Below the pieces are notes generated by a model. It was not told the DNA's origin. It was given only the letters and a program-made list of their open reading frames with translations, and ran no database searches. From Thermoplasmata archaeon (GTDB lineage: Archaea; Thermoplasmatota; Thermoplasmata; Lutacidiplasmatales; UBA184): a stretch of 64,000 nt of DNA. The position numbers and the translations under genes were made by a program. Each line of letters begins with the position of its first letter. Position 1 is the first letter of the stretch. Where the stretch lies: the NCBI GenBank assembly GCA_027314165.1, contig DAHVCH010000013.1, positions 1 through 64,000 on the forward strand, read 5' to 3'. Shown here one piece after another: positions 1-9,549 of the stretch.

Positions 1-683
1 TGGTAGGTGCTCGGCCGGCTCCACAGGGCCGACGGGTGCGAGGGTTGGGAGGCGTCAGGCTGCGGGGCAGGGGCCGGGGCCGCGCGCGCGCCCCCGTAGG
101 GATCGGGGGCCACGTGGTCGGCCTGCGCCGGTGCCGCCTGGCCGTACGCCTGCGGAGGGGCGCCGTACCCGGCCGCGGGGGCCGCGTACGGTGCGGGGGC
201 CTGGGAGTAAGGCGCATTGGGGACGATGGGGCTCCGGGGCGCGGGCACACCGCCCTTCTCCAGCTGCACCAGGGGGCGGACCCGCTCCAGCGCGCGGTGG
301 AGGAACAATCCGGGGAGGATCCCTCCAGGGACGAACCCCAGGGGCATCCTCCAGCTTCGGAGGCGCTCGTCTCCCTCGACGAACTTGCCCTCCTGCCAGA
401 GCGCGACGGTGCCCTTCTGCGTCGTGAGGGCGACCGCGAGGTCCGAGACGCCCGCGGCTCCGAAGTAGGCCATGGCGAGGGCCGGGATGAGGTAGGGGAA
501 TCCCGGGGTCGAGACCGCCGTGTAGGCCATGAGGGCCATCACGACCAGGAAGACGATCCCCAGGACCAGGCCCGTGATCTGTCCCCACTTGATCTGGACG
601 CGAGCCTCCTCTGCCTCTACGGGCAGGGGGATGCTCTCCTTCTCCATCGTCGGGTCTCCGCCGCCTTTTCCACCTCGGATCAT
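1..683 (-). CDS. Small membrane protein with Pro/Ala-rich tail (partial)
   Basis: The gene runs off the left edge, so its 3' end is missing. Reading down from an ATG at 683, the protein has two hydrophobic segments, around residues 30-52 (starting WGQITGLVLGIVF) and 58-82. A short basic/acidic region follows, then a tail rich in Ala, Pro, Tyr and Gly. I chose ATG 683 over the in-frame ATG at 647 because a purine-rich GGAG/AGGGAG stretch lies just upstream of 683. It is the last visible gene of the pilus-like run and shares strand and direction with it, but the spacing is 28 bases rather than an overlap. The function is unknown; the tail resembles those of the membrane proteins at 36.8-39.0 kb. 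Confidence 0.7.
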   Translation of the reverse strand, partial: MIRGGKGGGDPTMEKESIPLPVEAEEARVQIKWGQITGLVLGIVFLVVMALMAYTAVSTPGFPYLIPALAMAYFGAAGVSDLAVALTTQKGTVALWQEGKFVEGDERLRSWRMPLGFVPGGILPGLFLHRALERVRPLVQLEKGGVPAPRSPIVPNAPYSQAPAPYAAPAAGYGAPPQAYGQAAPAQADHVAPDPYGGARAAPAPAPQPDASQPSHPSALWSRPSTY

Positions 684-711
684 GCGCTCCCTTCTCCTTC
701 TGGTCTCTCTC

Positions 712-1302
712 TCACGTGCAAGAATAGCTCATCCCGTTCATGGCGTAGACGAACGCGAGGTAGGTCGGGACCCCGTCCACGAGGACGTTCGCCACCGTCG
801 CGTTGAAGTTGACCCCGGAGGGGAAGGACCAGCAGTTGTAGGCCTGGTCGATGACGTGGAGGTGGTAGCTCGAGAGGAAGTAGCCGTTGTAGGGCTGGTT
901 CTCCCACTGATGGGTCATGTTCTCGGGGATGAGGTGCACGGGCTCGGTGAGGTCGACGTAGGTGCCCACGGTCGGGCCCGACCCGTTGGAGACGAGCACG
1001 ACGAAGTCGTGGGTGAAGTCGACCGAGTAGCGGGTGCCCGCGAGGAGCTGCGGCATGGGAACCCCGTACTCGGTGCTCCCTGTCGTGGTCACGGTAGTAT
1101 TGTAAAAGAACCCCTGGTTCGAGGTCGCGGAGATCCCCTCGAGCCGGTCGACCTGGTCGGCCACCGTGTGCGCCGAGGCCGAGAGCGCGTTGCGGAGCAC
1201 ATAGTCGTGGTCGACGTTCTGGAAGAAGTCGAGCGTGATCACCACCAGCCCGAAGACGATCAGGCTGACGAGGAGGATGCTGACGGCCCAGTCCAGCATC
1301 AT
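712..1302 (-). CDS. Pilin-like exported protein
   Basis: A 196-residue protein with one N-terminal membrane segment (about residues 5-27) and an extracytoplasmic domain carrying several N-x-S/T sequons and a few cysteines. Such a single N-terminal helix followed by a beta-rich ectodomain is typical of archaeal pilin-like and minor pilin subunits, but the N-terminus (MMLDWAVSI) lacks an obvious basic peptidase-cleaved leader. Its ATG overlaps the stop of the upstream gene by four bases (1299-1302, ATGA), which indicates translational coupling. The role is inferred from position downstream of the secretion ATPase and platform genes. Confidence 0.72.
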   Translation of the reverse strand: MMLDWAVSILLVSLIVFGLVVITLDFFQNVDHDYVLRNALSASAHTVADQVDRLEGISATSNQGFFYNTTVTTTGSTEYGVPMPQLLAGTRYSVDFTHDFVVLVSNGSGPTVGTYVDLTEPVHLIPENMTHQWENQPYNGYFLSSYHLHVIDQAYNCWSFPSGVNFNATVANVLVDGVPTYLAFVYAMNGMSYSCT

Positions 1303-1916
1303 GGGTACACCTGCTCCACGTTCACGAACCCCGTGGTGAGGTTGGTCGAGACCGGGAGGTCGCTGTGCCCCCAGGCAAAGAACCCTCCCGGGGCGAGCTT
1401 GATGACCGCGATCTCGGTGGCCTGCCCCGACGTCACGTGGAAGGTCTGGGTCCAGCAGCTGCTCCAGCTCACGGCGGGGTAGGTGCAGGTGATGTTCGTC
1501 AGGAGGACGTTCATCGCCCCGTTATCCACGTAGATGTAATCGGAGGTCTGGCCGCAGACGTTGTACCCGATGCGGGTCGCGTAGTAGTTGATGTTGCCCG
1601 CGTGGTCCCACAGGTACTCCCCCGCCGAGATGCAGCCGTTCCTCGGCAGGTTCAGCGTCAGCAGCAGCGTCGTGTTGATCCCGTCGTCGTAGGTCTGGAC
1701 GACCACGTCGCGCAGGTTCGAGGCCTGCTCCTGGATCGCGAGCGAGGTCTGGGCGTTCGTGTAGGTGATGAGCGCGGCGACGATGATGGGGACGACGATG
1801 GCCAGGATGATGATGATGAGAAGCTCGAGCGGGACGTCCGTGACGCCCCGGCGGCCACGCCGCAGGCCCGAGCGGTGGAGCCGGCGTCGGAGGAGGGCAC
1901 GCGAGACGACCTTCAT
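1299..1916 (-). CDS. Pilin-like protein with basic leader
   Basis: 205 residues. A strongly basic N-terminus ends in RRGVTDVPLELL, followed by a hydrophobic helix (residues about 30-52) and a sequon-rich, Cys-containing ectodomain. The Arg-Gly followed by a hydrophobic helix resembles the class III signal peptides processed by archaeal prepilin peptidases. The start is ATG 1916, which overlaps the preceding stop as ATGA; a longer open frame running further upstream lies inside the neighbouring gene and was rejected. It is probably a minor pilin of the locus. No peptidase gene is visible in the window. Confidence 0.78.
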   Translation of the reverse strand: MKVVSRALLRRRLHRSGLRRGRRGVTDVPLELLIIIILAIVVPIIVAALITYTNAQTSLAIQEQASNLRDVVVQTYDDGINTTLLLTLNLPRNGCISAGEYLWDHAGNINYYATRIGYNVCGQTSDYIYVDNGAMNVLLTNITCTYPAVSWSSCWTQTFHVTSGQATEIAVIKLAPGGFFAWGHSDLPVSTNLTTGFVNVEQVYP

Positions 1917-2386
1917 GAGAGCACCATCACGCTGACCGAGTAGGACTGCGTCGGGGGGGAGACGAGGGAGACCCCGGGAGAGTAGGTCGCCGAGACCGTG
2001 AGGACGCCGCTGGAAGCGTGGTAGTGGAGGACCGGGACGATCCAGAAGAAGACGGTGCCGTTGCCCCCGGTCAGACCCCGAAGGCTGACCCCGCTGCCGT
2101 TGAGCACGACCCCGACCCCGCTCAGGTGCGCACCCGACTGGGCCCAAGCGGTGACCTCCAGCTGGGTCGGCTGCGCCAGGATGAACCCCTGCCGGGTGCT
2201 TCCGGAGGGGGTCGCCAGAGAGAGGGACCCCAGGCTCGTCACCTTCGCGTAGGAGAAGAGCCCCAGGAGGAGCACCGCCCCGATCGCGATGATGAAGATC
2301 GAGATGAGCAGCGTAAGGGGAACGCCTTCCAGGACGCCGCGGCGATGGGCTTTGATCCCCCTCCCTCGACAGACGAACGATCTCAT
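1913..2386 (-). CDS. Pilin-like protein with class III-like leader
   Basis: 157 residues. The leader reads through HRRGVLEGVPLTLLISIF, giving a basic segment, an Arg-Gly pair, a short polar stretch with a proline, and then a hydrophobic helix. The rest is a beta-rich exported domain including an Ig-like segment (residues about 70-155). A GGAGG box sits four bases before ATG 2386. The stop overlaps the next start by four bases. The leader closely matches that of the protein at 11064, so the two are probably processed and assembled by the same machinery. Confidence 0.8.
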   Translation of the reverse strand: MRSFVCRGRGIKAHRRGVLEGVPLTLLISIFIIAIGAVLLLGLFSYAKVTSLGSLSLATPSGSTRQGFILAQPTQLEVTAWAQSGAHLSGVGVVLNGSGVSLRGLTGGNGTVFFWIVPVLHYHASSGVLTVSATYSPGVSLVSPPTQSYSVSVMVLS

Positions 2387-2418
2387 CGTGCCTCCCCCGT
2401 CCTCCGACCTTTCCAGCC

Positions 2419-4548
2419 TCAGCTGCCCAAGCTCCCCGAGGTGACCACGGCGAGGCCGAGCGCGGCCGCGAAGAGGAAGATCGCGAAGGCGATGCCCAGC
2501 CACGTGCCGATCATGACCTTGAGCGAGGTGGGGTCGCCGCCGCGGTCGACCCCCACGGTGAAGAACGTGATCACCAGGACCATCTCGATGAGGTAGATCC
2601 CGATGACGAGCATGAAGACCGGGATGGAAACGATGAGGCTCCCGGAGGCGAGCACGTTCGAAAGGAGGACGTAGAGGGCGCCGGTCATTCCCAGCACCAG
2701 GGGGGAGAAGAAGTAGGCCGTCCCGTTCATCATCGAGACCGTCGGCTTGAGCGCGGTCCGGAGGGACTGGTCGACGTCGCGCAGCTCCTTCAGGTACTGG
2801 GCCATCGGGACGATCGTGTGGCCGACCGCCTCGGGGCCCTTCGTGACCGCCTCCAGGAGCGCCCGCATCGAGACCGCCACCATCCGCGACGGGTAGATCT
2901 TGAGCAGCCCGGGGCCGTGGGGGCCACCGAAGATCACTTGCTCCGGGGTCTGCCCGGTGACCCGCATCGCGTGCAGCACGCGGCGGAAGAGCAGCGCCGT
3001 CTCGGTCCCGGTCATGGCTTCGGCGGTCCGGTCGAGCGCCCGCTCCAGGGGAAGGCCTTCGGCCATGCGGTTCCCCACCTGGAAGAGGGCGTCGGGGAAC
3101 TCCGACTCGAGCTTCTCCATCACCTTGCGGGCCTGGTGCTGAGGCCAGACGTCCAGGACGTAGAACACCGAGAGGCCGGCGGCGATCCCCATCAGTGGGA
3201 GGAGCTCGTACACCGGCTGGATCAGGGCGCCGAGCCACCCCTCGTAGACCGGGTAGGCCAGGACCCCGATGCCCGCGGCCAGGACGACCCCGATCGCAAC
3301 GTTCGTGGAAGGGGAGCGCATCAAGGCCATCTCGTCCGCGATCGGCGCTTCCGGAGGACGGAGGGTCCCCGGCCGCTTGGCCAGGATCGAGGAGGCGTAG
3401 GCCAGCGCGCCGATCGGGAAGGCCACGTCCAGGAGCAGGGCGAAGCCCACGTTGGCGATGACCTGGTCGGAGTAGGCGAGAGGGGCCTGCTGCAGGGGGT
3501 TCCCTGAAGCCGTGCCGCTGGAGAGCCCGCCCGGGTTCGAGATGGCGTTGCCGAGGCCGGCGAGGAAGATCATCGGCAGCATCGCTCCGATGATCATCGG
3601 GAGCAGGACCCCCAGGCCGAAGAGGACGGTCGTCGGGCTCTGGAGCCCGGCCGCGAAGTTGTCGATCTTCTTCTTCGTCCCCTGGAGGACGGAGTCGAGC
3701 GCCTTCTCGAGGTTCTTGGCGAGCCCCTCGTCGGTCCGCTCGAGGGTGGCCATCCGGATCGAGTACATCGCCCGCTTGAAGTCCTCGTTCCAGTGCCCCC
3801 ACTCCTCGGCGAAGGCCATGAACGAGGTCTCGATCGAGGGGTGGTTGCGGGTGTGGACGTCCCAGAGCACCTTGCGCAGGCTGGAGCTCAGCGGGTCCTC
3901 GACGTTCTCGGCCGCGAACCGGACGGCCCGGTCCAGCGACGGGTTGAGCCGCATGGACATGACCATGTAGTGGACGGCCTCGGGCGCGCGTCCCAGCGTC
4001 TGGACGCGGAGGCGCGCCGCGGTCCATTGGGGATAGTTGTAGATGTAGAGGAACAGGATGAGCGGGAGCAGGGCCAGCGCCGCGATGGTGATCGTCCCTG
4101 CGATGGGGTCGATCGCCCCGAAGGGCTGGGAGAGCGCGAACTCCGCCCCGAAGAGGGCGGCGAGGGCGAGGAAGGTCACGAAGAAGACCGAGAGCGCGGT
4201 CACATGGATCTCGTCGGGGGTCACGTCGATCCCGGCGAAGTAGAGCTCCCGTCGGAACTCCACCCGCTTGATGAGACGGTCCAGGTTGTCGAGCTTGCGC
4301 TGCAGGACGTGGACCTTCCTCTCCGCCTGCCGCAGGCGCACGGACCGGCGGGACTCCACGGCCTCGGACTGGGTGACGACCGCTTCGGCCTGCCTCAACT
4401 GGAGGCGGATCTTCTCGTACTGCTCCTGCAGGCGGGCGGTGCGTCGGGCGGGGGGGAAGAGGCTCTGGAACGACCCGCCGAGGTTCCGGCAGAGCGAGGT
4501 GTACCAGCCCGTGTTCACTACGGGCGCGTCGCGGCGGTGGTCAGCCAT
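2419..4548 (-). CDS. Type IV pilus/Tad-like membrane platform protein, two T2SF domains
   Basis: 709 residues, somewhat longer than typical ArlJ/TadC proteins. Residues about 35-95 form a charged coiled coil. Two membrane-segment pairs follow, then a first T2SF cytoplasmic domain (about 190-300) with membrane helices, and a second T2SF domain (about 460-590) followed by more helices. Family knowledge: these proteins form the inner-membrane platform that the secretion ATPase turns or pushes to assemble pilins. The ATG lies eight bases inside the end of the ATPase gene, so the pair is coupled. No archaellum-specific partners (ArlH, ArlG, ArlF) are visible, so a pilus, adhesion or secretion role is more likely than swimming. 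Confidence 0.88.
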   Translation of the reverse strand: MADHRRDAPVVNTGWYTSLCRNLGGSFQSLFPPARRTARLQEQYEKIRLQLRQAEAVVTQSEAVESRRSVRLRQAERKVHVLQRKLDNLDRLIKRVEFRRELYFAGIDVTPDEIHVTALSVFFVTFLALAALFGAEFALSQPFGAIDPIAGTITIAALALLPLILFLYIYNYPQWTAARLRVQTLGRAPEAVHYMVMSMRLNPSLDRAVRFAAENVEDPLSSSLRKVLWDVHTRNHPSIETSFMAFAEEWGHWNEDFKRAMYSIRMATLERTDEGLAKNLEKALDSVLQGTKKKIDNFAAGLQSPTTVLFGLGVLLPMIIGAMLPMIFLAGLGNAISNPGGLSSGTASGNPLQQAPLAYSDQVIANVGFALLLDVAFPIGALAYASSILAKRPGTLRPPEAPIADEMALMRSPSTNVAIGVVLAAGIGVLAYPVYEGWLGALIQPVYELLPLMGIAAGLSVFYVLDVWPQHQARKVMEKLESEFPDALFQVGNRMAEGLPLERALDRTAEAMTGTETALLFRRVLHAMRVTGQTPEQVIFGGPHGPGLLKIYPSRMVAVSMRALLEAVTKGPEAVGHTIVPMAQYLKELRDVDQSLRTALKPTVSMMNGTAYFFSPLVLGMTGALYVLLSNVLASGSLIVSIPVFMLVIGIYLIEMVLVITFFTVGVDRGGDPTSLKVMIGTWLGIAFAIFLFAAALGLAVVTSGSLGS

Positions 4549-6757
4549 ATCGTACCGTCTTGGCGAACCAGTCCTTCCACTCCTGAAGCACCTGGTCGTA
4601 GGAAAGCGTGTGGTCGCGCACCTCCTCCTTGTGCCGCTCCATGATCTCCCAGAAGGCGGCGTTCGTCGCGCCGACCCAAGGGGCGGTGAGCAGGTCGAGC
4701 CTCCCGCTGGCCTCGGCGTACTTCACGATGTGTTCCTTGTACGCGCCCCGGGTACGGATGTTCTCGAGGGCCTCGGGGTAGGTCATCCCCCACGCCTCGG
4801 CGATCGTGGCGATCCGTAGCGACCCCTGCCCCACGCGCGGGGTCTCGAGCAGGTTGTCGTTGGCGTCGTCGTAGGTCAGCAGGTCCTCGAAGGTTCCCGG
4901 GTCCGGGGCGTTCTTGTCGAGCTCCGAGACCTGGAGGAGGCGTCGGCGCTGCGTCCGCACCGAGCCGCCGGGGCTCGTGAGTCCCGCGATGACGACGATG
5001 TCCGTCGCGTTGAACGACGTGGGCGAGATGCCCAGGTCGTGGACCACTCGCTCGTAGACCGCGTGGGCGCTGTTCCCGTGGATCGTCCCGAGGACCGCGC
5101 TGCCGGCGGTTCCCGCCCTCATCGCCTCGTAGAGGGTTCGGGCCTCCTGACCACGGACCTCTCCGAGAACGATCGCGCTCTCTCCGAGACGGAGCGAGAC
5201 CTTCAGCGCGTCGTCCGTCGACATCTCGCCCGCCTGGCCGCCGAGCGCGCTCCGGACGAAGATCGTCTGGACCTTGTAGCCCAGCTGACGCATCTCCAGG
5301 CTCGGCAGCTCGAGGGTATCTTCGATGGTGAGGATGCGCTGGCTCTTCGGGAACTCGAGCATGAGGGCGCCCACGAGGGACGTCTTCCCCGCGCTCCTCG
5401 CTCCCGAGACCAGGATCGAGCTTCGCCCATCGACCAGGAAGGACAGCATGCCCGCCGCGAAGGACGAGAGCGACCGGAAGTACAGGAACTTGAGCAGCGT
5501 CCACGGGTCGGTCGCGTGACGGCGGAGCGCGATGGCGATGCCGTCCGGGGAGAGGGGGCGCCCGATGACGGAGGCCCGCGTGTTGTACTCCTTGATGTCC
5601 GTCTCGAGGACGGGCATCGCTTCGGAGAACGGCCGCCCGCTCTCGATCCGGAAGCGGGAGAGGATGGCCTCGGTCTCCTCGTCGGTCACGATGATGTTGG
5701 TGAGCGCCTTGTCACCGACGCGCTCGTCCGGGTAGCCCGCGATCCTGAGGTGGACCCGGTTCTCGGAGGCGGGGGCGTCGACGTAGACATCCTGGATGTG
5801 CGGGTCCTCGAGCAGAAGCTCGATGACGCCCAGCCCCGCCACGTGGCGGGCGAGGATCTCGGAGAGCTCCTTCAGGCGTGCCGACGCCGCCGCGGTCGTC
5901 GGACCGAGGGAGATCCCCCGCTCCTTCGCGATCCGGTGCATCAGGCGTTCGGAGAGGTCCTGGACGTACTGCCGGGTCTGTCCCAGGAAGGTCAGCTTGA
6001 ACTGCTTGGGATACCAGTGCACCAGCTCCTCGCGGGTCCACTGGATCAGCTGGACGTACTGGGGAGGGACCCGGTAATCCGCCAGGTCCAAGTGGTAGAG
6101 GATGTCCACCTCGTTGGGGATGCGGTAGAGCAGCACCCGGCTCCGACCGAGCGGGTACTGGAAGATGAGCTCGCCGTTCTCCGGCACCGCGGGAGTGACC
6201 CAGCATCCGGAGAAACCCGGACGCGTGAGCATGCCTCGGCCGAGGATGCGGCCGGCCCCCCGGACCATGTCGTCGACCGGGAGCCGGTCCATCGTGTGGA
6301 GGACCTTTCCCACGGAGGAGGGGCCGACGTCCGGGATCGCCGGGCGGCGGTAGCGCTGGGCCATGGAGGGCATCGGCGGGGCCCGGTAGACGGCCGCCTG
6401 TGGCGCGGTCTGCGACCGGGCAGTGGCCGCGTGGGGCATCGGGGCGACCGAAGGTCTGGAGGGAGGGGCGGAGTAGGGCGTCGAGGACCTTGGGGCGGAG
6501 GTGGAGGGCAGCGAAGGCGCGGGGGAGGAGCTCCCGACCGGCGGGGGAGGCATCGGGGCCACCTCGTCCTTGGGTCGATCGACGGGAGCGGACCCGGACT
6601 GCGCCTGCGCGGAGGCCACCGTGTTCGGTCGGCCGCCGCTTCCGCGAGCTGTCGGAACGGGGCTCCCGCAACTTCCACAGAAGCGGGTCTTGCCGGAGAG
6701 GGGGGCTCCGCAGTTGGGGCAGTTCCCCAGCGCGGACGACGCGCTCTGAGCGACCAT
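4541..6757 (-). CDS. Type II/IV secretion ATPase with N-terminal zinc ribbon (TadA/ArlI-like)
   Basis: 738 residues. The N-terminus carries a zinc ribbon (CPNC and CGSC, residues 13-30), followed by about 100 residues rich in Pro, Ser and Ala. The ATPase part has an N-domain, a Walker A motif GARSAGKTS near residues 452-460, an acidic Walker B-like strand VLGEVRG and a conserved His in TIHGNSAH. This is the motor that powers assembly of pilin-like subunits at the membrane. The zinc ribbon and linker are unusual additions for the family and may dock a partner. ATG 6757 abuts the upstream stop (TAG then ATG). Confidence 0.9.
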   Translation of the reverse strand: MVAQSASSALGNCPNCGAPLSGKTRFCGSCGSPVPTARGSGGRPNTVASAQAQSGSAPVDRPKDEVAPMPPPPVGSSSPAPSLPSTSAPRSSTPYSAPPSRPSVAPMPHAATARSQTAPQAAVYRAPPMPSMAQRYRRPAIPDVGPSSVGKVLHTMDRLPVDDMVRGAGRILGRGMLTRPGFSGCWVTPAVPENGELIFQYPLGRSRVLLYRIPNEVDILYHLDLADYRVPPQYVQLIQWTREELVHWYPKQFKLTFLGQTRQYVQDLSERLMHRIAKERGISLGPTTAAASARLKELSEILARHVAGLGVIELLLEDPHIQDVYVDAPASENRVHLRIAGYPDERVGDKALTNIIVTDEETEAILSRFRIESGRPFSEAMPVLETDIKEYNTRASVIGRPLSPDGIAIALRRHATDPWTLLKFLYFRSLSSFAAGMLSFLVDGRSSILVSGARSAGKTSLVGALMLEFPKSQRILTIEDTLELPSLEMRQLGYKVQTIFVRSALGGQAGEMSTDDALKVSLRLGESAIVLGEVRGQEARTLYEAMRAGTAGSAVLGTIHGNSAHAVYERVVHDLGISPTSFNATDIVVIAGLTSPGGSVRTQRRRLLQVSELDKNAPDPGTFEDLLTYDDANDNLLETPRVGQGSLRIATIAEAWGMTYPEALENIRTRGAYKEHIVKYAEASGRLDLLTAPWVGATNAAFWEIMERHKEEVRDHTLSYDQVLQEWKDWFAKTVRYG

Positions 6758-7618
6758 CTAGGCGCCTCCCATGGCGGTCCCAGCCCCTGCCCGCGGCTGC
6801 GGAGGGGCGGAGGGAGCCGATGGCGTCCGTCCCAGCGTCGCCCCGGGACCCGTGAGCTCTCCCGCACCGCGGCTGCGAACGAACCCGTCGAGCTCGACGA
6901 GCTGGTCGGCCAGGTACTCCAGGTCCGACAGGGTGAACCCGAGGCATCGGGAGCATCCCTCGTCCGGAGGGCCCTGGGCCAGCACCTGCGCCCTCTGGCG
7001 CAGGTCGAGGGCGAAGGCCCGGAGGTCGGTCAGGAGGAGATTCTTGAGGCTGGGGAAGATGTTCCTCGGATTGTACGCACAGTGCACGCAGTCCAGGCGG
7101 CGCAGGTGCCTCTGGATGTTCGCGCGCTGGGTCCGCGCGTTGCGGGCCAGTTCGGCCGCCACCGGCGGAGTGAGGTTCTGGGGGTTCCCGTCCACGGTGA
7201 GCAGCGGTCCGGGAAGCGCCCCGGGGGTCGTCGCGACCCTCTCGAGGTCGGCGATGACCTCGTCGACCTGCCCGTCGGGCAGGATGATCCCGGCGCTGAA
7301 GGGGAGGGGCTGCCGGCCGGCGAGCTGGTCCAGGAGCTTCGAGAAGGTGACGAGCCGCTTCAGCAGCTCGACGGCCTGTCCCCCGTACTGACGCTGGGTG
7401 ATCCCGGTGAAGGTGATCAGGTCCGCGAAGGATTCGCCCGAAAGGATACGGAGCACGACCGCGAGACACTGGGGGTTGAGGATCCCCTCCGGTCCCTGGC
7501 ACGCCGTGCATCGGATGACCAGGTTGAGGGCCCTCCCTTCGTTGCGGAGCTCATACTCGTACTCCGGCAGATTGGCCAGGGGGTTGGCGACCTGTGCGGC
7601 GACTCGGGGTGGTATCAT
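6758..7618 (-). CDS. Unknown protein with CxxC pairs, co-encoded with secretion ATPase
   Basis: 286 residues, not recognised as a named family. It has three Cys pairs: CTAC near residue 37, CVHC near 180 and CSRC near 230, which could bind zinc. The middle is helical and charged, and the last 45 residues are Pro/Ala-rich low complexity. It has no membrane segment, so it is probably cytoplasmic. The stop codon directly touches the start of the secretion ATPase, so it is probably a regulator or assembly factor of that ATPase (inference from context only). Confidence 0.78.
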   Translation of the reverse strand: MIPPRVAAQVANPLANLPEYEYELRNEGRALNLVIRCTACQGPEGILNPQCLAVVLRILSGESFADLITFTGITQRQYGGQAVELLKRLVTFSKLLDQLAGRQPLPFSAGIILPDGQVDEVIADLERVATTPGALPGPLLTVDGNPQNLTPPVAAELARNARTQRANIQRHLRRLDCVHCAYNPRNIFPSLKNLLLTDLRAFALDLRQRAQVLAQGPPDEGCSRCLGFTLSDLEYLADQLVELDGFVRSRGAGELTGPGATLGRTPSAPSAPPQPRAGAGTAMGGA

Positions 7619-7651
7619 GGGTCCTGGAGAGGCGGGCGCGAGGCCGAGGGA

Positions 7652-9547
7652 CTACGGGCCCCCCGGACCTCCGGCGGGGGGTAGGTTCTGGGGGGGGTAC
7701 GACATCGGGGAGGAGGGGGCGGGGGCGCTCGGGGCCTCGTTGCCACCCTTGGAGCGCTTCGGCGAGGACCCGCGGACCGCGATGAGGTAGAACGCTACGA
7801 GCCCGACCACGAGGAGCGCGACGGCGGCCACCTCCTCGACGAGGAAGGGGTCCTGGACGGCGGGCGGTCCGTCCGTGGTCCGCTCGGCAGAGATCGACGG
7901 CGAGGCCGAAGCTCCGCCGTAGGCTCGGAGGACCAAGGTCGCGGTGTAGTTGGTCGAGAAGCTGAACCCGCCCACGGTCACCGAGCCCGACCCTCCGGCT
8001 CCGAGCTTCGTGACGTTGATCGAGGGTGGTGCGGGGATCGAACCGGACGAGCTCCCCGGGGTCAGCGCGAAGGTGAGCTGCACCTGGGTGATCGGGATGC
8101 CCACGGTGGTCTCGGTCCAGGCGAAGTAGAAGCTGGCGCTGCTGTCCCCCGGCGAGGGCGAAACGGGGGTCATCTGGAGACCGGGGGTGGCCGGGGCCGG
8201 GATCCCGACGTCGCTCACGAGCGTGAACTCCTGGCCCTTGTTGGCGAGGTGCCCACTGCCGATCCCGAGCGTCCCCATGGTCGCGGAGATCGCGAGGTCG
8301 TCCAGGGGTCCGGTGGTGGAGACCTGGCGGTAGCTCGAGGTGGTGCTCTCCGGCATCCCGTTGTAGAGGTAGAAGAAGGAGACCGTCGTCTGGGAGCTCA
8401 CGGCGAAGTAGTCGGGCTGCGCCGGAGCGATCGTCCCGTTCTGGACCGAGCTCGGGAACGAGACCGACCAGACCGCCGGGGTCCAGGAGTGCGCCTGGCT
8501 CCAGTTGAAGTAGAAGGACCCTGACCCGCCCGAGCAGAGGATCTGGTCTCCCGTGTAGGACGGGGAGAGCTGAGTGACCGTGGGAAGGGTCGTGACGCCG
8601 ATCGTGTAGTTCGCAGTGAGGGTGACCGCGTCCCCGATGTAGACCCCGGTCGTGGCGACGATGTACATCAGTTGGCCGTTGCCCGAGATGACCCCCTGGG
8701 ACATCCGGCCCGCGCCGGCCCCGGTGGGCGGGACCCACTGGCCCTGGTAACCGTTCGTCGCGAAGACCAGCAGCACGGGCGTCGCGTCGCTGATCATCGC
8801 GGCGGCGACGGCCCGGCTTCCGTCCGTGGCCATCGATAGGCTCACGGGCCAGTAGTTGGAGAAGTTCTCACCGTACTTCCACTTGAGGAGCTGGCTCCCG
8901 GACTGGTAGTAGCTGACGTTGATACCCGGCTGTCCGGTGAGCGAGTAGCTCGTCATGACGATCGCGGCCGAACCGTCGTTCGCGATCGCCACCTGGCGGA
9001 TCCACGGCTTGGCGTTGGCAGGGAGCGAGAAGTCCTGGGGTACCAGCTTCCAGGCCGGTGAACCGCTGAACATGGTCGACCCGGTGATGTTCCAGGCCTC
9101 CAGCCCCGTGCTCCCGGCCGACGAGGCGTAGGCCACGAAGAGCAGAGGAGCTCCCGTGACGGCGGTCGTGTCGGAGACGGCGAGAGAAGTGACGTTGGAC
9201 CCGGCGGGGAGCTGGAGGATCGCGATGGGGGTCGTCCAAGGGCCCGAAGGCGGGGTGATCGCCCCGAACACGTACACGTTGCGGTCATCCGATGCGGCCG
9301 CGACGTAGGAGCCGTCCGGCGAAACGGCCACCTGGGTGATGTCCGACCCGTCGGTCGTGTTGTAGCTCGACACCGAGTTTCCCGAGCTCACGGAGGGAGC
9401 GACCCCCAGGACCTTCGCGGGCACCGCGTGGGCGGCCCCCGCAGGAGGCATGGCCCAGGCGAGCCCTACCAGAAGCAGCAGGGCCAAGGAACCCGCGCGC
9501 ACATTCCACGATGGACGGTCCGCTCTCATGCTCGCACCCGCTCTCAC
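7652..9547 (-). CDS. Exported beta-propeller surface protein with C-terminal anchor
   Basis: 631 residues. A signal-like helix lies at about residues 18-40. A long beta-rich region follows with repeated blade-like strands (for example VAVSPDGSYVAAASDD near residue 75), typical of WD40/PQQ-like propellers. A fibronectin type III-like segment covers about 465-555, and a membrane helix (about 577-600) precedes a basic cytoplasmic tail. Many N-x-S/T sequons point to an extracellular location. The start is GTG 9547, with an in-frame ATG at 9529 also possible. Its start lies only two bases past the stop of the upstream gene, so it belongs to the pilus-like operon. Confidence 0.8.
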   Translation of the reverse strand: MRAGASMRADRPSWNVRAGSLALLLLVGLAWAMPPAGAAHAVPAKVLGVAPSVSSGNSVSSYNTTDGSDITQVAVSPDGSYVAAASDDRNVYVFGAITPPSGPWTTPIAILQLPAGSNVTSLAVSDTTAVTGAPLLFVAYASSAGSTGLEAWNITGSTMFSGSPAWKLVPQDFSLPANAKPWIRQVAIANDGSAAIVMTSYSLTGQPGINVSYYQSGSQLLKWKYGENFSNYWPVSLSMATDGSRAVAAAMISDATPVLLVFATNGYQGQWVPPTGAGAGRMSQGVISGNGQLMYIVATTGVYIGDAVTLTANYTIGVTTLPTVTQLSPSYTGDQILCSGGSGSFYFNWSQAHSWTPAVWSVSFPSSVQNGTIAPAQPDYFAVSSQTTVSFFYLYNGMPESTTSSYRQVSTTGPLDDLAISATMGTLGIGSGHLANKGQEFTLVSDVGIPAPATPGLQMTPVSPSPGDSSASFYFAWTETTVGIPITQVQLTFALTPGSSSGSIPAPPSINVTKLGAGGSGSVTVGGFSFSTNYTATLVLRAYGGASASPSISAERTTDGPPAVQDPFLVEEVAAVALLVVGLVAFYLIAVRGSSPKRSKGGNEAPSAPAPSSPMSYPPQNLPPAGGPGGP

Positions 9548-9549
9548 GT

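Noticed and set aside
5039-7684. An 881-codon open frame on the plus strand opposite the ATPase and CxxC genes
   Set aside because: It is antisense to two well-supported genes, has Arg/Gly/Asp-rich shadow composition and shows no domain.
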